In this document: positions 1 through 7,541 of the stretch, piece after piece
How positions within the stretch are numbered: the stretch's first letter is position 1
Layout: each line of letters opens with the position of its first letter
The notes under the pieces: model-generated
What the model was told of the DNA's origin: nothing
Seen by the model: only the letters and a program-made list of their open reading frames with translations
The model's database searches: none
Source of the DNA: Mesorhizobium helmanticense
GTDB taxonomy: Bacteria > Pseudomonadota > Alphaproteobacteria > Rhizobiales > Rhizobiaceae
Reading direction: 5' to 3'
Assembly (NCBI RefSeq): GCF_003034915.1
Contig: NZ_PZJX01000007.1
Coordinates: 124,001 to 188,000, forward strand
Length of the DNA stretch: 64,000 bases
Made by a program: the position numbers and the translations under genes

Positions 1-250
1 GGCGGGCATAGTAATTGGCCTGGGCGCGACGCAGGCCCGGAATGCCGCGCGACGACGAATATCGATGCGTGCGCGGGTCGCGCACGACCTCGCACAATTT
101 GTCGACGATGGCCTTGGGCGTCGGCAGATCCGGATTGCCCATGCCAAGGTCGATGATGTCGGCGCCGCGCGAGCGGGCGCTGGCCTTCAGCCGGTTGACC
201 TGCTCGAAAACATAAGGCGGAAGCCGGCGAACCTTGTGAAATTCTTCCAT
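1..250 (-). CDS. Class I/II aminotransferase, N-terminal part (LL-diaminopimelate/alanine aminotransferase type)
   Basis: Only the first 83 codons are in the window; the gene runs off the left edge. The translated start is [19 protein letters not shown], followed by [19 protein letters not shown] and the [15 protein letters not shown] stretch. These are the N-terminal substrate-arm and GxPD signatures of fold-type I PLP aminotransferases, of the group annotated as LL-diaminopimelate or alanine (AlaC-like) aminotransferase. The PLP lysine lies outside the window, so the substrate cannot be judged. The neighbouring lipoprotein gene points the same way with a 49-bp gap, so co-transcription is possible. 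Confidence 0.85.
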   Translation of the reverse strand, partial: MEEFHKVRRLPPYVFEQVNRLKASARSRGADIIDLGMGNPDLPTPKAIVDKLCEVVRDPRTHRYSSSRGIPGLRRAQANYYAR

Positions 251-299
251 GGCAGTTCCAGACAATTGGCAAGACGGTTTTCGGTCGCGCGATATAGGC

Positions 300-692
300 T
301 TATTTGCAGTCAGGGTCGAGAGCGGGATCGCATTTGGCTCCGATCTGCTTCAGCGTATCGGGCCCATGCTGCTTTGCCAGCGCGTTCAGCGTCGCCGGAT
401 TCGTCACCTTGACCGTGCCACCCTTCGAGCCCTGCCCCTGCTCGTCAGCCTTCAACTGGGCGAGCTTGGCATTCTTGTCCGCTTCGGTGAATTGCTCGGC
501 CGCCACTTGCGGCGGAACGTTGAGGTTAGGATAGGTGCCGGTGTCCTTCGGCCCTTCGGCGGTCGCAACCGGCGTGGCGCCGTCGATATTGGTGCTCGAA
601 CAGCCTGCGATCGCCAGCAAGACGACCGCTACGCCCGTGCGGCAAAAACGACCGGTGCCGGAAAAAACAGTTTCGCCAATATTAATTGTCAT
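300..692 (-). CDS. Small secreted lipoprotein, function unknown
   Basis: A 130-residue protein whose N-terminus has a hydrophobic stretch ending in the lipobox LLAIAGC (cleavage before Cys), followed by a Ser/Thr-rich tether. The mature part is polar, with a [18 protein letters not shown] helix and a C-terminal [10 protein letters not shown] motif holding two cysteines that could form a disulfide. It is probably anchored in the inner or outer membrane on the periplasmic side. The start at 692 is preferred over the upstream ATG at 746 because AAGGA lies 8 bases before it and the signal peptide then begins properly. It is divergent from phaC, which starts 98 bp away, so both promoters share this gap. 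No family is recognised. Confidence 0.8.
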   Translation of the reverse strand: MTINIGETVFSGTGRFCRTGVAVVLLAIAGCSSTNIDGATPVATAEGPKDTGTYPNLNVPPQVAAEQFTEADKNAKLAQLKADEQGQGSKGGTVKVTNPATLNALAKQHGPDTLKQIGAKCDPALDPDCK

Positions 693-789
693 ATTGTTTC
701 CTTGGCATCCGGGGTAGAGCGCGTTGGACCCTGGCGGATGTCCCATGATAATATGTCAAGAAAACGCTTCGGGAGGAACCCCGCGCACC

Positions 790-2625
790 ATGTCCAAAAC
801 ACCCGATTCGGGCAAAGCGGAAGATGACGAGCCTTCGACCGTTGAGCAATATCTGGTGAAGGACCCGGAACGCTTCGCCTTGAACATGGCGCGCATGATC
901 GAGCAAGCCGGCAAGGCAGCCGCTGCCTGGGCCGAGCCGCGCGAAAAGGGCGATGTGCGCGATCATGTCGCCGAGCCGGTCGTCGACATGGTGAAAACCT
1001 TCTCCAAGCTCAGCGAATACTGGCTTTCCGACCCGCAGCGGGCGCTCGAAGCGCAGACGCGGCTGTTTTCCGGCTACATGACCGTCTGGGCCAATGCCAT
1101 CCAGCGCATCAGCGCCGACGGCCAGGATACCGACGACGCGGTCAAGCCCGAGCGTGGCGACAAGCGTTTCCAGGATCCGGAGTGGGGCCGCAACGCTTTC
1201 TTCGATTTTTTGAAGCAGGCCTATCTCGTCACCTCGCGCTGGGCGGCCGAACTGGTCGATCACGCCGATGGCCTGGACGAGCACACCCGCCACAAGGCCG
1301 GCTTCTACGTCAAGCAGGTGTCCAACGCCATCTCGCCATCGAATTTCATCCTGACCAATCCGGAACTGTTTCGCGAGACCATCGCCTCGAACGGTGAAAA
1401 CCTGGTGCGAGGCATGAAGATGCTGGCCGAGGACATCGCCGCCGGCAAGGGCGACCTGAAACTGAGGCAGGCCGACTACTCGCCCTTCGAGATCGGCAAG
1501 AACCTCGCCACCACACCCGGCAAGGTGGTGGGCCGCAGCGATGTCGCCGAAATCCTGCAATACGATCCGGCGACCGAGACCGTGTTCAAGCGGCCGCTGC
1601 TGATCTGCCCGCCATGGATCAACAAATTCTACATTCTCGATCTCAACCCGCAAAAGTCCTTCATCCGCTGGGCGGTCGAGCAGGGCCACACCGTCTTCGT
1701 CATCTCCTGGATCAACCCGGACGAGCGCCACGGCACCAAGAGCTGGGAAGCCTATATCAGGGAAGGCCTGCAATACGGCCTCGACACCATCGAGAAGGCC
1801 ACCGGCGAGAGAGAGGTCAACGCCATCGGCTATTGCGTCGGCGGCACGCTTTTGGCGGCAGCGCTTGCGCTGATGGCGCAGGAAGGCGACGACCGCATCA
1901 AATCGGCCACCTTCTTCACCACGCAGGTCGACTTCACCCATGCCGGCGACCTGAAAGTGTTCGTCGACGAAGAGCAGGTCGCGGCTGTCGAGAAATCGAT
2001 GAGCGAGAAAGGCTATCTCGACGGCACCAAGATGGCGACTGCCTTCAACATGCTGCGCTCGGGCGACCTGATCTGGCCCTATGTCGTCAACAACTACATG
2101 CGCGGCAAGGATCCCCTGCCCTTCGATCTGCTTTACTGGAACGCCGATTCGACCCGCATGGGCGCCGCCAACCATTCGTTCTACCTGCGCAACTGCTATC
2201 TCGAGAACAATCTGTCGCAAGGCATGATGGAACTGGCGGGCCGCATGATCTCGCTCGGGGACATCACCATCCCGATCTACAATCTCGCCTCGAAGGAAGA
2301 CCATATCGCGCCGGCGCTCTCGGTGTTCCTCGGCTCGAAGTATTTCGGCGGCGAGGTCGAATATGTCATGGCCGGCTCCGGCCACATCGCCGGCGTGGTC
2401 AACCCACCGGCAGCGCAAAAATATCACTACTGGACCGGCGGCAAGCCAATCGGTGACTTCGACCAGTGGGCCGCCAAGGCCACCGACCATCCCGGTTCCT
2501 GGTGGCCGCACTGGCAACGCTGGATCGAGGCCCGGGACAACACAAGAGTTCCCGCCCGCAAACCCGGCAAGCATATGAAAACCTTGGGCGATGCTCCCGG
2601 CACCTATGTCAGGGTGCGTGTGTAA
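790..2625 (+). CDS. phaC: Class I poly(3-hydroxyalkanoate) synthase
   Basis: A 611-residue cytoplasmic enzyme that polymerises (R)-3-hydroxyacyl-CoA into storage polyester on the granule surface. The N-terminal PhaC domain (about residues 70-250) leads into an alpha/beta hydrolase core. The lipase-like box GYCVGG places the nucleophile at Cys349, the Asp of SKEDHIAP is at about 504 and the His of GSGHIAG at about 532, completing the triad. The length is usual for class I enzymes, which work without a PhaE partner. The start at 790 is set by GGGAGGAA about 11 bases upstream; the longer in-frame reading from 724 has no such site. No phaA, phaB or phasin gene is nearby. Confidence 0.96.
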   Translation: MSKTPDSGKAEDDEPSTVEQYLVKDPERFALNMARMIEQAGKAAAAWAEPREKGDVRDHVAEPVVDMVKTFSKLSEYWLSDPQRALEAQTRLFSGYMTVWANAIQRISADGQDTDDAVKPERGDKRFQDPEWGRNAFFDFLKQAYLVTSRWAAELVDHADGLDEHTRHKAGFYVKQVSNAISPSNFILTNPELFRETIASNGENLVRGMKMLAEDIAAGKGDLKLRQADYSPFEIGKNLATTPGKVVGRSDVAEILQYDPATETVFKRPLLICPPWINKFYILDLNPQKSFIRWAVEQGHTVFVISWINPDERHGTKSWEAYIREGLQYGLDTIEKATGEREVNAIGYCVGGTLLAAALALMAQEGDDRIKSATFFTTQVDFTHAGDLKVFVDEEQVAAVEKSMSEKGYLDGTKMATAFNMLRSGDLIWPYVVNNYMRGKDPLPFDLLYWNADSTRMGAANHSFYLRNCYLENNLSQGMMELAGRMISLGDITIPIYNLASKEDHIAPALSVFLGSKYFGGEVEYVMAGSGHIAGVVNPPAAQKYHYWTGGKPIGDFDQWAAKATDHPGSWWPHWQRWIEARDNTRVPARKPGKHMKTLGDAPGTYVRVRV

Positions 2626-2845
2626 CCTTCTGTAATGTGTGGTGAGTTGACGTGTCGCCAAAAGAGGTCGAAATGGTGTCGTCAACCCTCAAGCGGCCCG
2701 ATTCAGATCTTGCCGTCGAATTACTTTCAGGCTTGCGGATTTGACACAGATCTCGTTTCCGGTCGGGGGAACAAGGAGCATCCGGCGAGACATCAAGACG
2801 TCGCGCCAATGACGTACCGGTCGGACCTCGAGGGGGAATTTTGTT

Positions 2846-4087
2846 TTGAAATCAGTAGGATCGCGCCTCGCGAAGGGAGAAAGCCGCGCTATTGTGGCAG
2901 CGCTTTTTTCCGTGCTTCTGGCGTCCTGCACCTCCGCCGGTGACCCTACTTTGTCCGTTGGCATGCCGGGCTACAACGCGACATCAGCCGATATCAGCAC
3001 CGCTTCCGGCACCAACCAGGTCGCCGCTGTCGATTCGTCGTCGCAGGTGACGACTTCACAAATGACGACGACGGCAGAGAGCGATGCGGCCCTTCCCGAA
3101 CAGGTCGCCTATGTGCCGGTGACCAGGCCGGGGGCCAAACCCGATGCCGGTTTCCCGGTTGCCATTCCCGCTGACGCCGAGACGATTGCAGGCCACACGC
3201 CGCAACCACTGGAGCAATCCGGGCAGACGGCTGAGCAGGCTGGCGCGGCAGTGCAGAAGGCACAAACAGCCGATGCGGCGGCCACCACACCGAAGCCGGA
3301 AGGTGCCGCTCCGGTCATGAACAATCCGGTCTATGTGACCGCCGGCGAGCCACAGCCGCAAGCGCCCAAGAAAAGCTTCCTTGCTTCATTCTTCGGCGCC
3401 ACGCCCGCTTCGGCCGCACCGGCGCCGGTTAATGCCAGGTCGGGAGAACAGGCCGCTGTCGCGCAGGTCGCCACCGCGCAGTACAAGGCCACGACGCCGG
3501 CAAAGGCGGCCGTGACGCTGGCCTCGGCCAATGCGGCCGAAAAGCCGGTGCAGCTGGCTTCGACCGACACCAGCAATTACACCAGCGATGCACTGCCCGG
3601 CGTGCGCCAGACGGCGCTGTTCGAGATCAAGCGCAAGTCCGGCCTTGACGACGAGAGCGATGTCGACCTCAACGAGGACGAGGGTTCGGGCGGCTCCTAT
3701 CAGGTGGCGTCCGCCGCCGGTCTTGCCCGGCTGGCGCCCAACGGTCTCCTCAAGCAGACTGAAAGCGTGGACGTAGCCTGCCTGAAGCCGTCGCTGGTCC
3801 GGGTGCTGAAGACGATCGAGGGTCACTACGGCAGGAAGATGGTCGTCAGCTCGGGCTATCGCGACCCGGCCCGCAACCGCCGCGCCAATGGCGCCAAGAA
3901 TTCGCTGCACATGTATTGCGCCGCCGCCGACATCCAGGTTCCAGGCGTTTCGAAATGGGATCTGGCGAACTATATCCGCACCATGCCCGGCCGTGGCGGC
4001 GTCGGCACCTACTGCCATACTGAATCCGTTCACGTCGACGTCGGCCCGGAGCGCGACTGGAACTGGCGCTGCCGCCGGCGCGGCTAG
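2846..4087 (+). CDS. YcbK/DUF882-type peptidase M15 family lipoprotein
   Basis: A 413-residue protein starting at a TTG codon after the purine-rich CGAGGGGG. The N-terminus has a signal sequence with lipobox LLASC, so it is probably a lipoprotein. A long Ala/Thr/Gln-rich low-complexity stretch (about residues 40-290) follows, then a C-terminal domain (about 310-410) with the M15A/DUF882 pattern: SGYRDPARN, HMYCAAADIQ and CHTESVHVDVG. The His/Asp/His residues fit the zinc ligands of D,D-carboxypeptidase-like folds. The likely site of action is periplasmic peptidoglycan. The linker probably spans the periplasm. The 220 bp upstream of it contains no other gene. Confidence 0.85.
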   Translation: MKSVGSRLAKGESRAIVAALFSVLLASCTSAGDPTLSVGMPGYNATSADISTASGTNQVAAVDSSSQVTTSQMTTTAESDAALPEQVAYVPVTRPGAKPDAGFPVAIPADAETIAGHTPQPLEQSGQTAEQAGAAVQKAQTADAAATTPKPEGAAPVMNNPVYVTAGEPQPQAPKKSFLASFFGATPASAAPAPVNARSGEQAAVAQVATAQYKATTPAKAAVTLASANAAEKPVQLASTDTSNYTSDALPGVRQTALFEIKRKSGLDDESDVDLNEDEGSGGSYQVASAAGLARLAPNGLLKQTESVDVACLKPSLVRVLKTIEGHYGRKMVVSSGYRDPARNRRANGAKNSLHMYCAAADIQVPGVSKWDLANYIRTMPGRGGVGTYCHTESVHVDVGPERDWNWRCRRRG

Positions 4088-4271
4088 TTCTTTTCCGGTT
4101 TAAAGAAATCCGAGGGGAGCCGTTCGGGTGGACAAACATGCGGTGCGGCGCTCAACCATGCTAACGCCGCGAAACCGGGCGGTTTGCTGCCACCGAAAAA
4201 AGTTGTCGCAGGCGGTGGCAGACGGGTTGCCGGTTTCAAACAACGCAACTATAAACCGCTCACATCTGAGC

Positions 4272-4346
4272 GCGCCCATCGTCTAGCGGTCAGGACACCG
4301 CCCTTTCACGGCGGTAACAGGGGTTCGATTCCCCTTGGGCGTACCA
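4272..4346 (+). tRNA. tRNA-Glu (anticodon TTC)
   Basis: A 75-nt cloverleaf with CCA encoded. The acceptor stem GCGCCCA pairs with TGGGCGT (first pair G-U). The anticodon arm CCGCCCTTTCACGGCGG carries TTC, and the T arm contains GGTTCGATTCC. It is the integration target of the downstream element: its 3' half is repeated exactly at 16813-16865. The left copy is complete, so the tRNA stays functional after integration. Confidence 0.97.
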
Positions 4347-4351
4347 GATAA
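4299..4351 (+). repeat. attL: 53-bp direct repeat inside tRNA-Glu
   Basis: This 53-bp block, beginning CGCCCTTTCACGG at the anticodon stem and ending CCAGATAA just past the tRNA, is identical to 16813-16865. The copies diverge at once on both sides. This is the classic signature of site-specific integration by a tyrosine recombinase into the 3' half of a tRNA gene. Confidence 0.96.
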
Positions 4352-4505
4352 ATCAAGCACTTAGCTGAAAACTTCCATCCCCTGTCCAACGTTTGGCCAA
4401 TTTCCTTTCTGGGATATCGGTGGAATCGCCCTGTTTGATATCCAAGGGTTTCCTGCGACTATCGGCTGGTCCGTGCGACATGGACGCGACATAGGAGGGG
4501 TTCTG

Positions 4506-4862
4506 ATGCGGGCGAAATCCGTAACTGCCAGCGCATTGTTGATGTTATCCACGCTATCAGCGCAGGCCGGTTTCTTTACCGGCAACGAACTCCATGGTTT
4601 TTGTACCGGGCAGGGATCTTTCGCGCTCGCCTACATCATGGGCGCGGCCGACACTATCAACATTGACATATTGGGCATCGACAAGAAAACCGGCCAAAAA
4701 TTTGAGCAGCAGCGGTTTATTTGCGTTCCTCCTGGCGCGACCGGTGGACAGGTCAGAGACGTTGCCTGCAAGTATTTGTCCGATCACCCAGAAGACCGGC
4801 AGCTACCAGCAACTTGGCTCGTCTACCGGGCACTGCTTATTGCGTGGCCATGTGCGCAGTAG
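4506..4862 (+). CDS. Rap1a/Tai-family secreted protein (immunity-like)
   Basis: A 118-residue protein with a cleavable signal peptide (about residues 1-20, ending SAQAG). The mature part fits the Rap1a/Tai pattern: GNELHGFC, AYIMGAADTI, FICVPPGATGGQV, YLSDHPEDR and a terminal IAWPC. Four cysteines are placed as in the family. Founding members are periplasmic immunity proteins that bind type VI secretion amidase effectors; many alphaproteobacterial members are orphans, as here, with no amidase nearby. The ATG at 4506 is chosen because TAGGAGGGG stands just before it. It is the first gene inside attL and is probably cargo of the element. Confidence 0.8.
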   Translation: MRAKSVTASALLMLSTLSAQAGFFTGNELHGFCTGQGSFALAYIMGAADTINIDILGIDKKTGQKFEQQRFICVPPGATGGQVRDVACKYLSDHPEDRQLPATWLVYRALLIAWPCAQ

Positions 4863-4915
4863 TAAGCCCGCCACCGTGAGGCAGCGGGCTTCAAGTGGAC
4901 AAGTTGTCCGGTTGA

Positions 4916-5212
4916 TCAGTGTCGGCCCTTCGGCGCGTCTAGAAACTCAAGGAACGCGTTGGCTACTTCCGTGCCGCTGGCGTCGGTGCGAGCGGTGTCG
5001 CAGCTCCGCACGATAGCGGCGGCGATCTGGAGCATGTCAGCCCTGCTCCCGACGATCCTTGCCACCACGATGTTTTCTGGACTGTTGTCCATGGTCGAGC
5101 GCTGAGCAACAAACAGGGTCAGCCTGAGATTGTCGCCCATCACCGTCGTTGGTGCATTTCCTGTGACGAAGACATCTGGAACGATGGCCGGTTCGATGAG
5201 TGGCGTGCTCAT
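4916..5212 (-). CDS. Hypothetical protein of the element (last gene of a four-gene coupled run)
   Basis: A 98-residue protein starting MSTPLIEPAIVPDVFVTGN and ending with a helical stretch. Its start overlaps the previous stop as ATGA, which argues for translational coupling and favours 5212 over the upstream ATG at 5224. A beta-rich middle (NLRLTLFVAQRST, NIVVARIVGSRADMLQIAAAI) resembles small phage accessory proteins, but I recognise no family. Confidence 0.65.
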   Translation of the reverse strand: MSTPLIEPAIVPDVFVTGNAPTTVMGDNLRLTLFVAQRSTMDNSPENIVVARIVGSRADMLQIAAAIVRSCDTARTDASGTEVANAFLEFLDAPKGRH

Positions 5213-5448
5213 GGCGCGTCCCATCCAAGCGCTTCGTAGTATGCGTTCCTTGCTGTTTTAGACATCGACATCGCAACACAGGCAACGAAAAACAGCCGGT
5301 CGCCTTCCGCCTCGGGGATGATGTAGTGGCCCTTTTCGGGAGTTCTGCCGAAATGCCCCTCCAGCATACTCATCAGCACGTCGCCCATGTTGATAGAGTC
5401 GCAGATCAGCGGCTCCAGATCCTGAACCTTTGACTTGTCGATATTCAT
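5209..5448 (-). CDS. Hypothetical small protein of the element
   Basis: A 79-residue protein (MNIDKSKVQDLEPLICDSI) overlapping both neighbours by ATGA, so it is the third gene of a coupled run. No signal peptide, membrane segment or known motif is seen. Its reality rests on the two overlaps and on a plausible globular composition. Confidence 0.65.
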   Translation of the reverse strand: MNIDKSKVQDLEPLICDSINMGDVLMSMLEGHFGRTPEKGHYIIPEAEGDRLFFVACVAMSMSKTARNAYYEALGWDAP

Positions 5449-5678
5449 GAGGCACCGCCAATCTTGCCTTCGTGGCTTTCGAGGGCGTCATGCATCGGTG
5501 CATGAAGTTCGATCGCCAGAGCGAGGAGGTTCGGCAAGGAATGAACCACGTCCTGCGAGGGCTCATCCTGCAACTTCCTCGCCGCGTATTCAGCAACGCG
5601 CAGGATAGCCAGCAGATCATAGCTGGTGTCGATGATTTGGCCCGCCGTCATGTCGCCTTGGGGAATGAAGCGGCTCAC
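5445..5678 (-). CDS. Hypothetical small helical protein of the element
   Basis: A 77-residue protein from a GTG start that overlaps the upstream stop as GTGA (start VSRFIPQGDMTAG). A longer in-frame reading from 5828 is less likely because it would lie inside the preceding gene. The sequence is mostly helical (ILRVAEYAARKLQDE, LPNLLALAIELHAP). The function is unknown. Confidence 0.65.
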   Translation of the reverse strand: MSRFIPQGDMTAGQIIDTSYDLLAILRVAEYAARKLQDEPSQDVVHSLPNLLALAIELHAPMHDALESHEGKIGGAS

Positions 5679-6163
5679 GATTGCGCCGCCTTTCTGGCGT
5701 GAGCCATCGACAGCAAGAGCGCGTCCACTTGCTCTTCCTGAAGGTAGCCAAACGAATGATTGTGGAACCGCCGCAGATATCGGCCCTTGGCGGCGAGATC
5801 GGCGGGAGTGCGGGCGGGGAACCGGCACACCTTCCAGAACGCATCCTGCTCGTCGTCGCTGGCACCTTCATGCTTCTGGCGTTCCTCGGACGTCGCTTTG
5901 CGCCCAAGCTTTACCTCGTCGCAGCACGTGCAGACGGAGTCCCAATTGGCCAACGCCTCCTTATGTGCCTTGATCACCGCACGAAGTTTGGGCGACGTTT
6001 TTGCCCTTCCTGCTGGTGCGGCGTCGATCGGCGCGGCCGAGGCTTTGCGCACGGTGGCACCGGCGGCGGCGAGAGCGAGCCCTGCCCCTGCCAGGTTGAG
6101 CATACGGCGGCGGTTGATTGCGGGCATGCCTTCGGCGGCTGCCCGAACAGTGATGTTCGGCAT
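5675..6163 (-). CDS. Hypothetical protein with twin-arginine-like leader
   Basis: A 162-residue protein, first of a four-gene coupled run running down to 4916. Residues about 15-45 (INRRRMLNLAGAGLALAAAG) look like a Tat signal: RRR followed by a hydrophobic stretch and an Ala-rich cleavage region. The mature part has a CTCC cluster and helical segments and no known family. AGGAG lies 9 bases before the ATG. Its promoter region is shared with the divergent XRE gene and contains two identical operators, so this run is probably the main repressed target of that regulator. Confidence 0.7.
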   Translation of the reverse strand: MPNITVRAAAEGMPAINRRRMLNLAGAGLALAAAGATVRKASAAPIDAAPAGRAKTSPKLRAVIKAHKEALANWDSVCTCCDEVKLGRKATSEERQKHEGASDDEQDAFWKVCRFPARTPADLAAKGRYLRRFHNHSFGYLQEEQVDALLLSMAHARKAAQS

Positions 6164-6178
6164 GATTTGAACTCCTAA

Positions 6179-6195
6179 TGGTGATATTTACACCA
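6179..6195. promoter_or_regulatory. Operator 1 (TGGTG-N7-CACCA)
   Basis: The 17-bp site TGGTGATATTTACACCA has perfect 5-bp inverted arms separated by seven AT-rich bases. It is the same design as operator 2, 55 bp away. It sits just upstream of the SD of the divergent run starting at 6163 and would cover that promoter's start site. The likely ligand is the XRE protein at 6252. Confidence 0.75.
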
Positions 6196-6197
6196 TT

Positions 6198-6226
6198 ACG
6201 GTAAGGCCATTGCCGGTTGCTGTCAA
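6198..6226 (-). promoter_or_regulatory. Candidate promoter of the divergent four-gene run
   Basis: On the minus strand TTGACA (6226-6221) is followed after 17 bp by TACCGT (6203-6198). Transcription would begin near 6191, inside operator 1, and reach the ATG at 6163. The -35 is perfect and the -10 is weak; this is an inference. Confidence 0.45.
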
Positions 6227-6245
6227 TTGCATTTGGTGATAAAAA
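6217..6245 (+). promoter_or_regulatory. Candidate promoter of the xre gene, giving a leaderless mRNA
   Basis: TTGCTG (6217-6222) and TAAAAA (6240-6245) are spaced by 17 bp. A start 6-7 bases after the -10 falls on the ATG at 6252. No Shine-Dalgarno sequence precedes that ATG, which agrees with a leaderless message. The -10 lies inside operator 2. Confidence 0.45.
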
Positions 6246-6250
6246 CACCA
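6234..6250. promoter_or_regulatory. Operator 2 (TGGTG-N7-CACCA), touching the xre start codon
   Basis: TGGTGATAAAAACACCA has the same arms and 7-bp spacer as operator 1 and ends one base before the xre ATG. It covers the place where a ribosome-binding site would be, so binding would block the gene's own promoter (autorepression). Confidence 0.75.
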
Positions 6251-6251
6251 T

Positions 6252-6473
6252 ATGAAGCCAGTTCAATGCCGTATGGGGCGCGCAGCCCTCAATTGGAGCA
6301 CCCTCGACCTAGCGAAAGCGGCCGGCGTTGGGGGCAACACCGTCAACCGTTTTGAAGCAGGCCAGGACGCCCGTGTAAGCAGTGTGGAGAAGATCCGCGC
6401 CGCTCTCGAAGCGGCCGGCGTCGAGTTCATCCCAGAGAACGGCGGCGGCGCCGGGGTGAGGCTGAGGAAATGA
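6252..6473 (+). CDS. XRE-family (Cro/CI-type) transcriptional regulator
   Basis: A 73-residue DNA-binding protein consisting almost only of an HTH_3 domain: LDLAKAAGVGGNTVNRFEAGQDARVSSVEKIRAALEAAGVEFI, with the expected helix-turn-helix followed by the family's typical AALEAAGVEFI ending. Such single-domain proteins act as dimers on inverted repeats. The two identical TGGTG-N7-CACCA sites on its upstream side suggest it represses itself and the divergent run starting at 6163. It has no ligand or peptidase domain, so it is unlikely to be a LexA-like self-cleaving repressor. Confidence 0.88.
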   Translation: MKPVQCRMGRAALNWSTLDLAKAAGVGGNTVNRFEAGQDARVSSVEKIRAALEAAGVEFIPENGGGAGVRLRK

Positions 6474-6586
6474 CGGAGCGTCACCGGGCGCGTGGGCCCG
6501 CTGTTCGCGGAAACATTTTGGTCGTCATTCCGTTGTGTTTACCGATGTGATATATTTTCAACGCAATCGCGTCGTAGGGGCCACCG

Positions 6587-7141
6587 ATGCAACCTTGGTA
6601 CAATTCCAGAAAAGCCGCGCAGATCGCAGCATTTTTTGCCATCCGCGAAGGCGGACGCATCGCTGTTCTGAAGGCGGTTAAGCTGATCTATTTGTCGGAG
6701 CGACGTTTCATGAACGCTTTCGACTCCTCGATGCTTCGTGACCAACTTGTCTCCATGGAACACGGACCCGTCAACTCTATTACGTTGAACCAGATCAATG
6801 GCTTGACGGATAATAAGGATGAGTGGTCAGAGTTTGTGACCGACCGAGAGGACCACTGCTACTCGATCCCCAATAGTGGAATGAACGTCGATCGACTCGA
6901 CGAGCTAAGTCGAGCCGAGATTCAGACTCTTGAGGAGACGTGGACCGAGTTCGGCCACATGGATCAATGGCAAATTCGGGACTACACGCATGACAACTGC
7001 CCCGAGTGGGAAGATCCCGATTTTTCCTCGCAGCCGATTCCCTACAGTCGGGTTTTCAAGTTTTTGGGGAAGGCCGAACCGGAAGAACTCGAAAAAAAGA
7101 TCGTACGCGAGCGGACGCTAGACGCTATTTTCCATACCTAA
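6587..7141 (+). CDS. Panacea-domain protein, putative antitoxin
   Basis: A 184-residue cytoplasmic protein with the Panacea (DUF4065, SocA-like) pattern in its first 75 residues: AAQIAAFFAIREGG, LKAVKLIYLSERRFM and VSMEHGPVNSITLNQINGL. Panacea proteins neutralise many unrelated small toxins and are usually encoded beside them. The partner here is probably the gene that begins 2 bp after its stop. A TAGGGG element precedes the ATG and TATATT at 6551 is a possible -10. The gene has visibly lower GC than its neighbours, a sign of separate acquisition. Confidence 0.85.
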   Translation: MQPWYNSRKAAQIAAFFAIREGGRIAVLKAVKLIYLSERRFMNAFDSSMLRDQLVSMEHGPVNSITLNQINGLTDNKDEWSEFVTDREDHCYSIPNSGMNVDRLDELSRAEIQTLEETWTEFGHMDQWQIRDYTHDNCPEWEDPDFSSQPIPYSRVFKFLGKAEPEELEKKIVRERTLDAIFHT

Positions 7142-7143
7142 CG

Positions 7144-7539
7144 GTGGCGTACGTCTCTGCAAAGAACGGAGCGTTGCTGATCCCTTCGGGACCCGGCGAA
7201 GACGGCAAACACCTCTACGCGATCCTCACAAATCCGTGCCAGAATGCGTCTTGCCTACTTGTAACGGTGACGTCGATCAAGGAAGGCAGGTTCTTCGATC
7301 CGGCTTGCCGGATTGAGCCTGGCGAGCATGAATTCATCACCAAACCCAGCTATGTCGAATATCGAATGTCTCGAATTCTTCGGTGCGAGCAGATTACTAA
7401 ATGCGTCGACGGCTGGTATTTCACCCCGAAGCCAGCTGTCTCAGACGACCTCATCAATCGGATGCGTCAAGGGGTCGTTGACTCCAACTTTACGGCAAAA
7501 CTGGTCCTGAAATACCTTGAGGACAATAAGGATCGATAG
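7144..7539 (+). CDS. Putative toxin partner of the Panacea antitoxin, small beta-rich protein
   Basis: A 131-residue protein from a GTG codon that starts 2 bp after the Panacea stop codon. The core GKHLYAILTNPC...CLLVTVTSIKEG...CRIEPGEHEFITKPSYVEYR is predicted beta-rich and recalls the compact barrel of PemK/MazF-type RNases, but I cannot name a family with certainty. The position right behind a Panacea gene, the small size and the atypical composition support a toxin role. Candidate active residues are the conserved-looking H-F-I-x-K and Y-x-x-Y-R segments. A longer reading from 7006 would lie inside the antitoxin gene and is rejected. Confidence 0.6.
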   Translation: MAYVSAKNGALLIPSGPGEDGKHLYAILTNPCQNASCLLVTVTSIKEGRFFDPACRIEPGEHEFITKPSYVEYRMSRILRCEQITKCVDGWYFTPKPAVSDDLINRMRQGVVDSNFTAKLVLKYLEDNKDR

Positions 7540-7541
7540 CC

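Noticed and set aside
682..2685. A 667-codon open frame on the minus strand
   Set aside because: It is antisense to phaC, which has full catalytic motifs; the frame has no ribosome-binding site and no known domain.
2741..2746. TTGACA as a -35 box for the M15-like lipoprotein gene
   Set aside because: No reasonable -10 stands 16-18 bp downstream, and the region there is G-rich.
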